A program made the position numbers and the translations under genes. Shown one piece after another: positions 1-12,100 of a stretch of DNA of 60,000 bases. The stretch's first letter is position 1, and each line of letters opens with the position of its first letter. The notes under the pieces were generated by a model. The model searched no databases and was not told the DNA's origin. It saw only the letters and a list, made by a program, of their open reading frames with translations. Origin of the DNA: Nymphaea colorata (taxonomy: Eukaryota > Streptophyta > Magnoliopsida > Nymphaeales > Nymphaeaceae); the NCBI RefSeq assembly GCF_008831285.2, contig NC_045146.1, positions 1,242,001-1,302,000 of the forward strand, in the 5' to 3' direction.

Positions 1-3000
1 GCACCCGCTAAATGATGTTATAGAATACTAATTCTAATGATTCTGAAAAAAAAAACCTTCTTTTTTCTTTTCTCTAAATGCACATGATTGACCAACTCCA
101 TAAATTTTTACAAGTATAAAACAGAATAAACAATCAACATACAAGAATACAATGTGTGTACCTTAAACACAGTGGCTCGACTTTGCTAATCAGCCTTGAA
201 TGATTCAAGAGCTCCAATTTTCCAACCTCACCAGCAGGCTCTACAAAAACATTTACCTCTCGTTGCTTGCAAAAGGACAGATTTCCACAAGTCTGAGAAG
301 TCTAAATAAAACAAAACAAGATTCAGCCATTACGTGAAACAATGCAAGCATGCAATCAAGAGAAATAACTGCAACAAGTTTGAAATTCATTAAAACAGAA
401 TACTTACCACAAAAAAGGAAAACTTATAGATACCAGAATTACGCAAGCCTTCTGCTATATCAGATCCATCCAGAGAAAAAATATATAAGCCATCAAAACC
501 ACTTCGTGAAGATGGTTCTGAAGATTTGCTAAGTAGGAGTTTACTTTCTTTTTGTATTTTGCCCTCATATTTTTGCATTTTAAATTCATCAAAGAAAGTA
601 ATTTCCATTTTCATTGCTAAATCACTTTTAACAATAAACTTCTGATCCAGTTCACTAGATGAGCTAGAAACCATAAAACTTAGGGGCCTTAGAACTGCAA
701 CCATTTCCCTTGGAGGAATATACCCAGCCAAAACATGAACGTCCTTCATAGGCAAAGCCTGATTATAAAATGAAATGACGCAAAATGTTACTGGTCAACG
801 TAAACAAGGCTTCCACTCAAAGAATAGCAATAGATAAAAGTCAAAAGTAGTAAAAGCTTAAAGAAGGAATTTATGATACTAACACCATCAATTCCTAGCA
901 GTTGACACTGTTCAGAGTCGAGTATGTCAATCCTAGCAGGAGCATTTTGTCTTTTCTTCTCAAGTTGATATTGCCACTTAGTGCTATCCAGAAGCTGGAA
1001 CTGTAGAATACAAAGTGAAAATCTCAGTACCAGTAAAAAACTTTGCATTTCATAAGGCTACGAAACGAGCACAAGACCTTCCCAGAATCAATCAGTCCAA
1101 CAGGGAACCATTTAGATCCACGGATGTCCAAAGTAGAGTTCCCATCATTCATCTCAAGGAGGCACCCATTCTCTTCTGGACAATCTAGTGGCCTTCATGA
1201 AGACAAAAATCATGAGCATGAACCAAAAAGAGCTATTGAAGACAAAGACCAAACAAGAATTGCTGACCTGCAAATAAGGCTTGCTTCTTCTGTCATTTCG
1301 AAAACAAAGGATGAACCATTCATTACAAAAGCAAAATAAGAAGAACACCATTATGAATGGAAATCTCCAGACTTCCTGATGATAAAGCCTCACAAAGTGG
1401 ACAAAACTAGCAAATAAGTTCCTAGCACTCACCACCAAATTCACCCCGAAATCCTCCCAACAAGATATATTCAAGTGTTGCATACAAATCCTTCCTCAGT
1501 CGGCTGTCAGCACCTTTCAATATTTTAACATGTTGACCAGATCTCCAAGAAATCCCCTTCCGCCTAATCACTTGGTGCACTCTAATAACTACCAACCATA
1601 TGCAAAAGAAATACAAGAAAATCAAAAGATGGAAAAAGATAAAATTTTGGGATTACCAAAAAAAACTGAATCTTAAAAAGCTCAATTGTAGAATTCATAC
1701 CATCAGAAGAAATACCAAAATTTTTCTTGTTGTTTGGACTTATAACAAATACAGGTGTATCTTCACCAGTGTCGACTTCCTCATCATATGCCTCATGCAA
1801 CTGAAGCACCCAATCTTGATATTCTTTCTCTATTTGAGAGAGAGACAAGGACCTGCCCTCTCTTTGTATCTCGATCGTTGGCACTTGTTAAACCATAATG
1901 TCAAAGTTAGCCTTGTGAAGTGTAAAAGAAGCTCTAGCTTTCAAGAAAAAAGAATATGATAAGCCAACATTTACATGATTCATTAGGAGAAGGTTTCAAT
2001 CCAAAGTTCTTCAATGCAACTGTAAAAGGATCTTTGTGGGCCAAGTCATTCTACAAAAGAATAGTCCTTGATCAGCATTTTATTAAAAAGACATAAGACA
2101 ATACAAATATTCATATGAAGACTATATGTTCTCTCTTCTAGGCATAATGTTGTTACAACATGATGCCCTTTTGATGAACTAAAGCTACTATAACATAAGG
2201 CCATATTTGTCGTTTAAGGATGCAGTCGAGGGTGAACTAGGATAATCTTTCTGTTTTGCATGTGGCTATCAAAGTCAAATAGCCCAATACAGAAAAATGT
2301 AGAAAACCCACTAGAGCCAACAATAGGAGGATCTTGTATTGTGACAACATGAACACTATCCATAGTGCCAAAAATCGAGAACTACATGAGAGGATGAAAC
2401 ATATTGAGATAGATGACAATTTACAAAAAAAGCAAGCCAAGCAGGACTAGACATAAAAACTGGTAAATTGTAGAGAACAAATTGTTTTATCTGCTTATTA
2501 AAAGCTTGCTGCCAGCTATATTTAAGACATTTCTCTCCAAACTAGGCACTAAAAGGAAAACATATGCTTAAGGAATACATACACTTAAAGGAATTCATAA
2601 AAGGAACTTTTCTGGAAAGGGATAATATCACAAAATATTTATTTTTCGGCACTATATTCAAAATGTCATTGACATCAACCTTTTACAAGAGAAAAATGAG
2701 CATTGAGCACCATTCTATCCCTCCCTCCCTCCCTCCCTCCCCATCTCTCTCTCTCTCACTCTCTCACACACACACACACACACACATCTAATGAGGGAGA
2801 CACCATATGAGTCATAGGAGGGAGTGGGAGGGGGGACAGATAAAGAGGAAGATTATGTAGTTTAATGCATGCCCACAAAGACACAAATACCAGAAATATA
2901 ATATTGTATCTTTATTGCCAAAAAGCAAGTGAACATTTTTATTGGGAAAATATCACAATTTACAATATATTCAAAGCATCACCATGAAGTAAATATCACA

Positions 3001-3083
3001 ATATTATTGGGATCTTTTCTCTTTACTAAAAAACTTTATGAAAAGCACGCTGATTAAAGCCTTCCAAAACAAATTCCCAAGGA

Positions 3084-3124
<41 letters not shown>

Positions 3125-6100
3125 TCTTCAACTTTCATAACTTTTAACTTTGATAACATTAGATAGAAACAAAGAAACTGATGAAATTCATATTGATGGA
3201 TAACAAATTGATGTAAGGACCCAAAAATAATATGAAGCTTACAGAGACATTTAAATATAAAGAGACACCATGTTGCATCTATTCGGTAATTGAGGCACAG
3301 ATTGAACAACAATAAGGAGCTTGTTCTGCAACTTGCATAAAAAAGGGCATTATGGGAGAGTCAAAATGACAATCCATGACAAACAGGACAAAATTGTTTA
3401 GATGAAAAAGTCAAAATTCACAAGCAAAAAGCAACTGGCTCTTTCAATATATACACACAACACTAAAAGGAAGCCTTATTTTGGCAAGAAGACAAGCACA
3501 ACCATGATGAAACATAACAAAAGTCTCATAGAATCTCAAGAAAGGTTGGCATTAGAAGAATATTAGCATACTTTGTCAGAAACTTATCTAACAGACATGC
3601 ACAACATTTCAGGAAACACAAGCATCGTAAATAGATACACAAGAGCTGCACCTTGTGAGTTGTAGGAGAGAACCCTGCATCAGTTTCTGTAACCATGCCA
3701 AGGATGAAAGTGCATCACCAAAATAGAAACATCAATTTTCATTAGCATGTTTTAACAAATCCACTGTCCACTCACCAACAAAGCATTTCACTCTCATGCA
3801 ACAACGTCGTAGAAGTTGAACTTTATCACCTCGCCTCAGCTTAGGCTCCATAAATGGAAGGCGCCCCTTTCAGAAGGCAACAAGTCTTTAGATTATGAGC
3901 AACAAACAAGCATGTTTGAAATAGGATTTGGACTGTGAAATTGCACCATTCATCATTGCAAGAAATAAAGCAACATTTCAAATCCCTGTGCAGAAAATGA
4001 AAATGTGCAGGCAAATGACAAAAAAAAAAAAAACCACTTCGAAGAACCATGATCAGTCTCCCAAAGGATCCACAATCAAAGTATGTCATCCTATAAGTTC
4101 AGGTGAACATATAATGAGCTGTCAACTCCAAGAAAAATCAAACATAACATCTTGAGAATTCTAAGCAGACAAACAGTAGGTTTTCAGAAGAATCAGAATC
4201 AGTCAGTGCATTGAAAGGACAACAAATGGTGATTTACTAAAAGAATAAAAAAAAAGGTGAAATGGTAGCAAGTGAAAACACAACTTAAATGTAGTTTTTG
4301 CATACATGAAACTTACAGTTAAGCAACCTTTTCCCTAGTAAATAATGTTAAAAAATAATTAACCAACAGAAGATAAGAAAGAAAATTGACACTGTAAAAG
4401 AAACAACAGCATTTGCATGTTGAATGCTTCTAGAAAGTATGGTAGCTATCAAATGTGTCAACAGCACTGCGTTTTTGTATGCCAATGCCAAATTTCTTGT
4501 CACCTTCATTTCTCTAAAATCAAAACTGGTTGTCTTCACTTAACATAATTCGCCTGTATCCTCATTAAAGAAAGACAAATACTACACAACAGGAATCTGG
4601 TTCATAAAGGACAACATGGAACATTGAACAAAAGACAAGGCACAAAACTCATTGTAAGAAGAGCACTAATTATGAGTTTACATTTCAAAAGTAAAAAGCA
4701 GCAGAAACTTTGTCTAAAAAGTCTTCAGGATTATCACAATGATGAAAGAGACAGAACTTCTAGCGGGCAGAATATTGTCAGCAGCAATCACAAAATCTGA
4801 AGATTAACCAGAAAACCTAAAGCATTTCAAATCAATGTTATCCGTATCACATGATACACATGCGTATCGTACGATACATACCGTATAGATTTTCTAAACC
4901 TATACCGGATGCTTACGATACATGATATGCTCGTGCATCGTAAACATATTGCATGCATCATACGATACGGCCGATACACCCCCGTATCGTACGATACGGG
5001 TGATACATCTCATTATCGTACGATACGGGCGATACACCCTTGTATCGTACAAAACGGAGAAAAACGCAAAAAAGGGCCCGATGGCCCCTTTTGGTGTTAT
5101 GTCTTTAAATTTAAACGGCCCTCACCCTCCCTTTTTTTGTTTCAAAAGACTCCAAGAGACGTGGGATGGAGAGATTTTACCCGTTTTCATCAAAAATCAC
5201 TGAAGATTCATCGATTTGGAAGAGCCTACTAGCCGGTGAAGAAGCTTTCTCGTAGTGGGAACAGTGGGAAGCTTGGAGAAAGAGGGTTTTTGGTTCCTAA
5301 GATTCTATAAAGCTTTCAAGTTTAAAATTGTGATGGATGCATATTATGTTATTTTGAATTTCAGATTTCTGTCTTTGAGTATGTTTTTGATATACATGAA
5401 TGTCCCTTATGTGTTAAGATGTGTTTATATTCAGTTTTAGGTTTAAGAGGGTACTTTTGTAATAACTTTTCCTTTAGATGTTTCTCTTGTAACTTCTCTC
5501 TCTCCTCTAGTCTATATAAAGAGGAGTTAGGGCAGATTTCGTTGTTAATCAAAGATTATTCTTTCTAATCTCATCATGGTATCAGAGCAGCAGCCGTCTC
5601 CTCCTCCTTGGCGCGCCGATTGAGCGGCGCCGCCCGCCGCCTGACCGCGCCCATCGCTGCGCTTCCTCCACCCACTCGTGTCCACCCATCTCCGCCCGTC
5701 GCTGACCTCTCCACCCGACGCCTCTGCCAGTCGCTGTCCTGACCTCTCCACCCGACGCCTCCGCCCGTCGCTGACCTCTCCACCCGACGCCTCCGCCCGT
5801 TGCTGTCTTCTCCGCCCGACGCCTCCGCCCGTTGCTGTCTTCTCCGCCCGACGCCTCCGTCCGCTGTTGCAGTCATCTTCGCCGCTGCCCGCCGTGGCTG
5901 TCACCTCCGCCCGCCGCCGCCGTCTGTCACTGTTGCTTCTCCGCTGCCGCTGAATCGCCGCTGCACGCTGCATCGCCTCTGCTGTCTCCACCACTCTCCT
6001 CTGCTCCGCCGCTGCCCTGCACGCTGATTTTCTTCTCAGCGTCTTCGCTGCATCGCCTCCTCTACTCCGCCGCTGCTCTGCACGCTGATTTTCCTCTCAG

Positions 6101-9100
6101 CGTCTTCGCTGTCGCCTCTGGTAATCAGTCTTCGTTCAGTTCTGTTGTTGCCTCTTCCAGCCGATCAGACTTATGGATTGCTGCCCGTGTTAACTGCTTC
6201 ATGATCAGCATGTTGTCTTTCGATATGTGATTGTCTTCATTTTGCCTGCACTTCCTATTCCGTGGCTCGGTTTCCTCCATTGTGTTGAGCGATGTCTGAA
6301 ATTAGCAGCGGCGCTAATAACTCTTCTTTTGTGTCGTCGGGAGAGATGAAGAGTTCCCCATTTTCCAGCTTTATCACCAAAATGGATGGGGGTAATTACG
6401 AGATGTGGGCCATGCAAGTAAAAAGAACCTTGATCGCTCATGAGAAGGAACATCTTATATTGGAGCCCGAGCCCGTACAGAAGGTAGGAAAATATACTAC
6501 TTGGTTTAAAGATAATTCGTTGGTTATGGTATGGATTGTTGGTACTCTTACTCAAGACATTGCCAATGAAGTCCTGCATAAGGAAAGTGCAAAGGATATG
6601 TGGGATTCCCTTGCAGCCACCTATTCACAAGCAAGGAATGAAACCAGAATTATGCAGCTTCATCATGATATTCATCAGATGCGCCAAGATGGTCGCCCTC
6701 TACATACTTATTATTCTAGTCTCAAGTCCATGTTTGAGAGACTAAACAGCTACTTTCCTGCCTGTAAGTGTGAACAACAGAAGGCATACAGAGATATGCT
6801 TATGGTCGGAGTATTTCTGTCTGGATTAGACTCTGTTTATGAATCAGCAAAGAATCAGATGCTCACTAGTCCCTCGATTCCTCCTATTGATGAAGCTTAT
6901 AGTAGGCTAAGCAGAATTCCAATCCCTTCATCGACTGTTCTTGATACCACTTCTGCTATGCTTGCTACTCGTGGCAGAGGTGGGTCCCTCTTTGCCAGAG
7001 GACGAGGATACCGTGGCCGTGGCAATACCCCTTCGCGCCCAGTATGTCAGTTTTGTCATCGCATTGGTCACACTGTGGATAAGTGTTGGCAGAAACATGG
7101 TCGTCCAGCTGTTGCCAATCAGACTGTTTTTACTGATTCTCCAGAGCAGCCTAAGACTCAGCATCCTGTTTCCTCCAGTGAGTTACGTGCAGATGATATT
7201 ATCTCTCAGTTGAGACACTTGATTGGAGATAGACCTCAACAAGCTCCTGATCCGACCACCTCTACTATCACTACTGCTGCCAGTGCATCTTCATCTGGTA
7301 TGTATTCTGACACTACAGATTGGCTCATTGATTCGGGTGCATCGACACATCTCTGTGGAGACAAGGCACAGTTTACTTCTTATGTCCCTACTCCACCTGG
7401 TCGCTCGGTTATTCTAGCAGATGGCAAATATTCTCCCGTTGTTGGACTTGGAGAGGTCCAACTTACTTCATCATTACCATTGCAACATGTTCTTCATGCA
7501 CCAGAATTCCCACATAGCCTACTATCTATCAGTCAGATTACCAGAGATTTAAACTGTTGTGCGATATTTGACTCCTCTTCTCTTGTGTTTCAGGATATAC
7601 TGACGGGCAGGGTGATTGGCAGTGGCCGTGAACAGGGAGGTCTTTACAGGCTAGTGCATCCCTTTCCCTTTGCTGGGTCTACCTCTGCAGGGTCGTCCTC
7701 ATCCTCGGCTTATACTTGGCATTTACGTTTTGGACATCTACCGTTTCAGAAACTGCTGCATGTTCTTCCTCAGCTGTCTCCTAAGTCTTCTTTTCAATGC
7801 GAGTCTTGTCAGTTGGGCAAACACCATCGGTCATCCTTTCCTCCGCGACCCAGTCGAAGTAGCCATTCTGTGTTTGAGTTACTTCATTTTGATGTTTGGG
7901 GTCCGAGTCGTACACCTGCTCTTCAAGGTCATCGATATTATCTTGTTGATGTCGATGACTATAGTCGTGTTAGTTGGGTTTTTCTTATGAAGCATAAATC
8001 TGAAGTAGGTCATGTAATCAAAAATTTTATCAATGAAATTCTGACTCAGTTTGATACTTGTGTCAAAATTGTGCGCTCTGACAATGCTCTTGAGTTCTGT
8101 GCTTCCTCTTTGGAACAATTTTTCAGGGATAAGGGTATCATCCACCAAACTTCTTGTGCCTATACCTCCCAACAAAATGGGGTTGCTGAACGGAAACACC
8201 GTCATATTCTTGATGTTGCCAGAACCATTATCATACATAGCCATGTTCCCCATTCTTACTGGGGCGATGCTGTTCTCACAGCATGCTATCTTATTAATCG
8301 TATGCCGTCATCTGTGTTGGGAGACCTTATTCCTATCTCTGTCCTCTTTCCTGACAGAGACTTGTTTTCTGTTCCACCTCGTGTTTTTGGATGTGTTGCC
8401 TTTGTTCAGTTGCTTGGTCCTGGGCGAGATAAGTTGTCTCCTCGGGCCATCAAAACGATCTTTGTTGGTTATTCCCGCACTCAAAAGGGATATCGCTGTT
8501 ATGATCCTTCTACTCGTCGGTATTATGTGAGTGCTGATGTTACATTTTTTGAATCAACCTCTTTCTTCTCCCCAAATGGAACTCAATTAAGGGCGCCTGA
8601 ATTAAATGATGAAGTCCAATTTTCTCTACCTCTCATGAGTTGTCCAAACCCAGTTGATCCACGTTTTGGGGCTGTCTACCAACGTCGTACTAAGCCTGCT
8701 GCGCCTGTTCAATGTGCACCTGTGCCTTCACCCAGCACGCCCAAGGTAATTCCTGACACAAACTCAACTGACAATGTTTTATGTAATGATGACATAGGAG
8801 TATGTCACGAGCACGTTCCTGCTCCTAATGAACTTGATGTGCCCATTGCTCAAAGGAAAGGCAAACGCAGTTGCACTTTGCATCCTATCTCTGGTCATTT
8901 ATCCATGGATAGACTCACCCCTATGTACCGACAGTTTGTCAAGGGGCTGTCGGCTATTGCTCTTCCACAGAATCCCATGGATGCTCTCTCTGATCCCAAA
9001 TGGGCAGCAGCTATGCAAGAAGAGATGGATGCTCTTCAGTCTAGAGGCACCTGGACACTTGTTACTCCTTCAGCTGATGCAGCCATTGTTGGTTGCAGAT

Positions 9101-12100
9101 GGGTCTTTACTATCAAATACCGAGCAGATGGCAGTATTGACAGATATAAGGCTCGTCTGGTTGCAAAAGGCTATACCCAAACTTATGGGGTTGATTATTA
9201 TGATACCTTCTCTCCTGTGGCACGACATGCTTCCTTACGGATTCTCCTTGCTGTGGCTGTCAGCAAGAATTGGTCCCTCTCACAGCTTGATGTCAAAAAT
9301 GCCTTTCTCTATGGTGACTTACATGAAGAAGTGTATATGCAGCAACCACCAGGGTTTGTTGCTGAGGGGGAGTGTCAGAAAGTGTGCAGATTGCGAAAGG
9401 CGATTTATGGTCTGAAACAGAGTCCTCGAGCTTGGTTTCAGAAATTGTCAGAGAATATTGAGAATGAGGGCTTCAGACGTTCTTCGGCCGACCATTCCCT
9501 CTTTGTCAAGAAGACTTCTACAGGTACGGTGATAGTTCTTGTTTATGTTGATGATATCATTGTTACAGGGGATGATGATCAGGGGATTTCCAACATCAAG
9601 GATGTCCTTGGACAACACTTTGTCACCAAGGACCTTGGTGAACTACGTCATTTCCTTGGTATTGAGTTTGCCAGAAATCAAAAGGGCCTTATCATGTGCC
9701 AGAGGAAATACGTTACTGATGTTTTGCAAGAGACAGGGATGCTGGGGTGTCGGCCTGCATCCACGCCTATGGATATCAATACCCGCTTGTATGATGATGA
9801 TACTGAAGATGTTGATGCGAGACAGTATAGAGGGATTGTTGGGAAGCTCCTATACATCACTGTTACTCGACCTGACATTGCCTATGCTGTTAGCAGAGTG
9901 AGTCAATTTATGGATAAGCCCAAGAAAGTTCATTGGGATGCTGCTATGATGATTCTTAGGTATCTAAAGAATTCACCAGGAACGGGACTCTTCTTTCAGA
10001 ATGGTACCTCACTCACTATATCTGTGTATGTTGATGCCGACTATGCAGGATGCCCCTCAGACAGAAAATCCACTACTGGATTTTGTGTGTTTATTAGATC
10101 CAACTTGGTTACATGGAAGAGTAAGAAGCAAACTGTGGTTGCCAGATCAAGTGCAGAATCTGAGTATAGAGCTATGGCTCAGGGTACTGCTGAAGTTATG
10201 TGGGTTAGATCCCTGATGTTGGATCTTACTGTCGAAGTGCCTCTTCCTATGCAACTGTTATGTGATAACAAAGCTGCACTGTTTATTGCTAATAATCCGG
10301 CTTTTCATGAAAGAACCAAGCATGTTGAAGTAGATTGTCACTATACTAGAGACATGATTCAAAAGGGGTTTGTAAGTACCTCACACATTTCAACTACAGG
10401 GCAAACGGCTGATATCTTTACTAAGGCTCTTGCAAGGGGACCATTCCAAAGCTGCTGTTCCAAGTTGAGCCTATTTGACATATACGCTCCAACTTGAGGG
10501 GGAGTGTTAAGATGTGTTTATATTCAGTTTTAGGTTTAAGAGGGTACTTTTGTAATAACTTTTCCTTTAGATGTTTCTCTTGTAACTTCTCTCTCTCCTC
10601 TAGTCTATATAAAGAGGAGTTAGGGCAGATTTCGTTGTTAATCAAAGATTATTCTTTCTAATCTCATCATTATGTATGATGATTTTTTATATTGAATACA
10701 TTTTATTGAATTTTTCTGATTTTTGTCTATTTTCCGGGCTTTTTATGATTTTTCTGATTTTTAATATGTTTTTAAAATTAAAAAATTAAATTTACGATAT
10801 GCTACGCTATGTTACAATACGGCGTATAGGTCGGCCTGACCGATACGCGTTACGCTACACCTTTTACAACATTGCTTCAAATAACAGAAAGCTAATAATT
10901 AAGTTGACAAGATAGCATCTTGACTATGTCCCACAGGTCTTGGGTGCAGGTGCGTGGCTGTATATGTTCGTCAACAAAAACCAAAACTAACAATTAACAA
11001 GCTATGATTGTATCAATGATTTCCCAAAAAAAAAGTTCAGTTGCCTCACCCAACGGGTGTTAACGTCTGGTGCAAGAAAACAATCTGAAGAGATTGTATT
11101 ACTTAGAATCTTGAAAAGCAACATAACAATTTTCATTAGGAAAGCCTACCCATCGAGCATCTGGAAGTAAGCGTCCTAGCCTTCGTATCGATACCCGACT
11201 GAAGTTGTCAAAATTTTCTTTTATGCCACATCCCTTCTCATCAAGCTCCTCCAAAATCCTTTCTATACTTTCTTTTCCCTGTGTATGCACCGGCAAGTAT
11301 ATATTCATAAACTTACATTCAGCTGCTTACATAAAGTACATAAACTACCAACCTCTAAGATGGGAAAATATACACATTTGATCCGAGCATTGGCAAAACG
11401 TTTTCCACCTACACCAAGAAAAGATGGTCAGATCAATAATGCGATGAATCGCAAATTCATTAAGAAATTACTAAACCAAGTGTGACTGATTCATTAACTA
11501 AAAGAGCAAAAGGAAATAAATGTGCTTGTAAGAAGCAAATTGAACCAAACTTAACTTCATGGAGCAACAACCAATGTAAAATCTAAATTACCAGAATTAT
11601 CAGCAGCCTGTGCAACAAAGTGCAATAGCAGAACGAAATCAGGACCATTACACGAGTTCAAATTTGTTATAGCCAGTTCCCCTCCATCTACTTCCGTCAA
11701 ATTGACACCATTGACCTTCATGAAATACATCAGAAAATGATTTCACATAAACATACTGATAATTCTCATTTGACGCCACAATTACTTTTATACAGGAGAG
11801 GTAGGAAACAGACAGGCATGTCTGGTAGAGCCTGTTTTAAATGCAACCCAATCTCAATTATTAGCAAAATATATAGGAATCAACCACCATAATAACTCTT
11901 GAATAATGATGCATCAGATGAGGAAATAAAGCCATTATAAGTAACCAGAATGAGAAAGAACACAGCAGCAAAACCAAGGGTCAGGACTCCCACAAAATTC
12001 TGGAAAAACCAATGCTAGTACACCAACAAGTTCACAAACCATCCTCAGAAATCAGTAAATTGGATCCACCAATTTTTTTATAAAGTAGTCCCCTTAAAAT

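Larger units (their letters stand above)
2051..3651 (-). other. Intron 16 of the GMI1-like gene
   Basis: 1.6 kb between exons 16 and 17. It holds two microsatellites; nothing else recognised. Confidence 0.8.
5412..10669 (+). mobile_element. E1: full-length, apparently intact Ty1-copia retrotransposon
   Basis: The element has 165-bp LTRs (5412-5576 and 10505-10669) that read as identical, starting TGTTAAGATG and ending CA. A TTATG duplication flanks it (5407-5411, 10670-10674). The primer-binding site TGGTATCAGAGC starts at 5577, and the polypurine tract TTGAGGGGGAG ends at the 3' LTR. A single uninterrupted gag-pol ORF lies inside. Identical LTRs, a perfect TSD and an open ORF mean a very recent insertion. 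It sits in intron 14 of the GMI1-like gene, antisense to it, and inside a hAT-like element. The order IN-RT-RNase H places it in Ty1-copia; the short LTR resembles small-LTR lineages, but I do not assign one. Confidence 0.97.
4833..10874. mobile_element. Short non-autonomous hAT-like element split by E1
   Basis: Removing E1 and one TSD copy leaves about 780 bp that begins CAATGTT and ends AACATTG. It is flanked by TTTCAAAT (4825-4832) and CTTCAAAT (10875-10882), an eight-base duplication with one mismatch. An 8-bp TSD and CA-TG ends fit the hAT superfamily. The left part (4850-5060) is packed with the palindrome GTATCGTACGATAC and half-copies; the right part (10790-10870) has related GATACG motifs. 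No transposase is present. The superfamily call is an inference from ends and TSD. Confidence 0.6.

Noticed and set aside
4860-5060. CRISPR-like array of regularly spaced palindromes
   Set aside because: Spacing is irregular, units are short and the context is a plant transposon; no cas genes.
5545-6230. Several long open frames on both strands of the E1 leader (Arg/Ser/Pro rich)
   Set aside because: They follow from the extreme C+G repeat composition. Overlapping frames on both strands are open and none has a domain.
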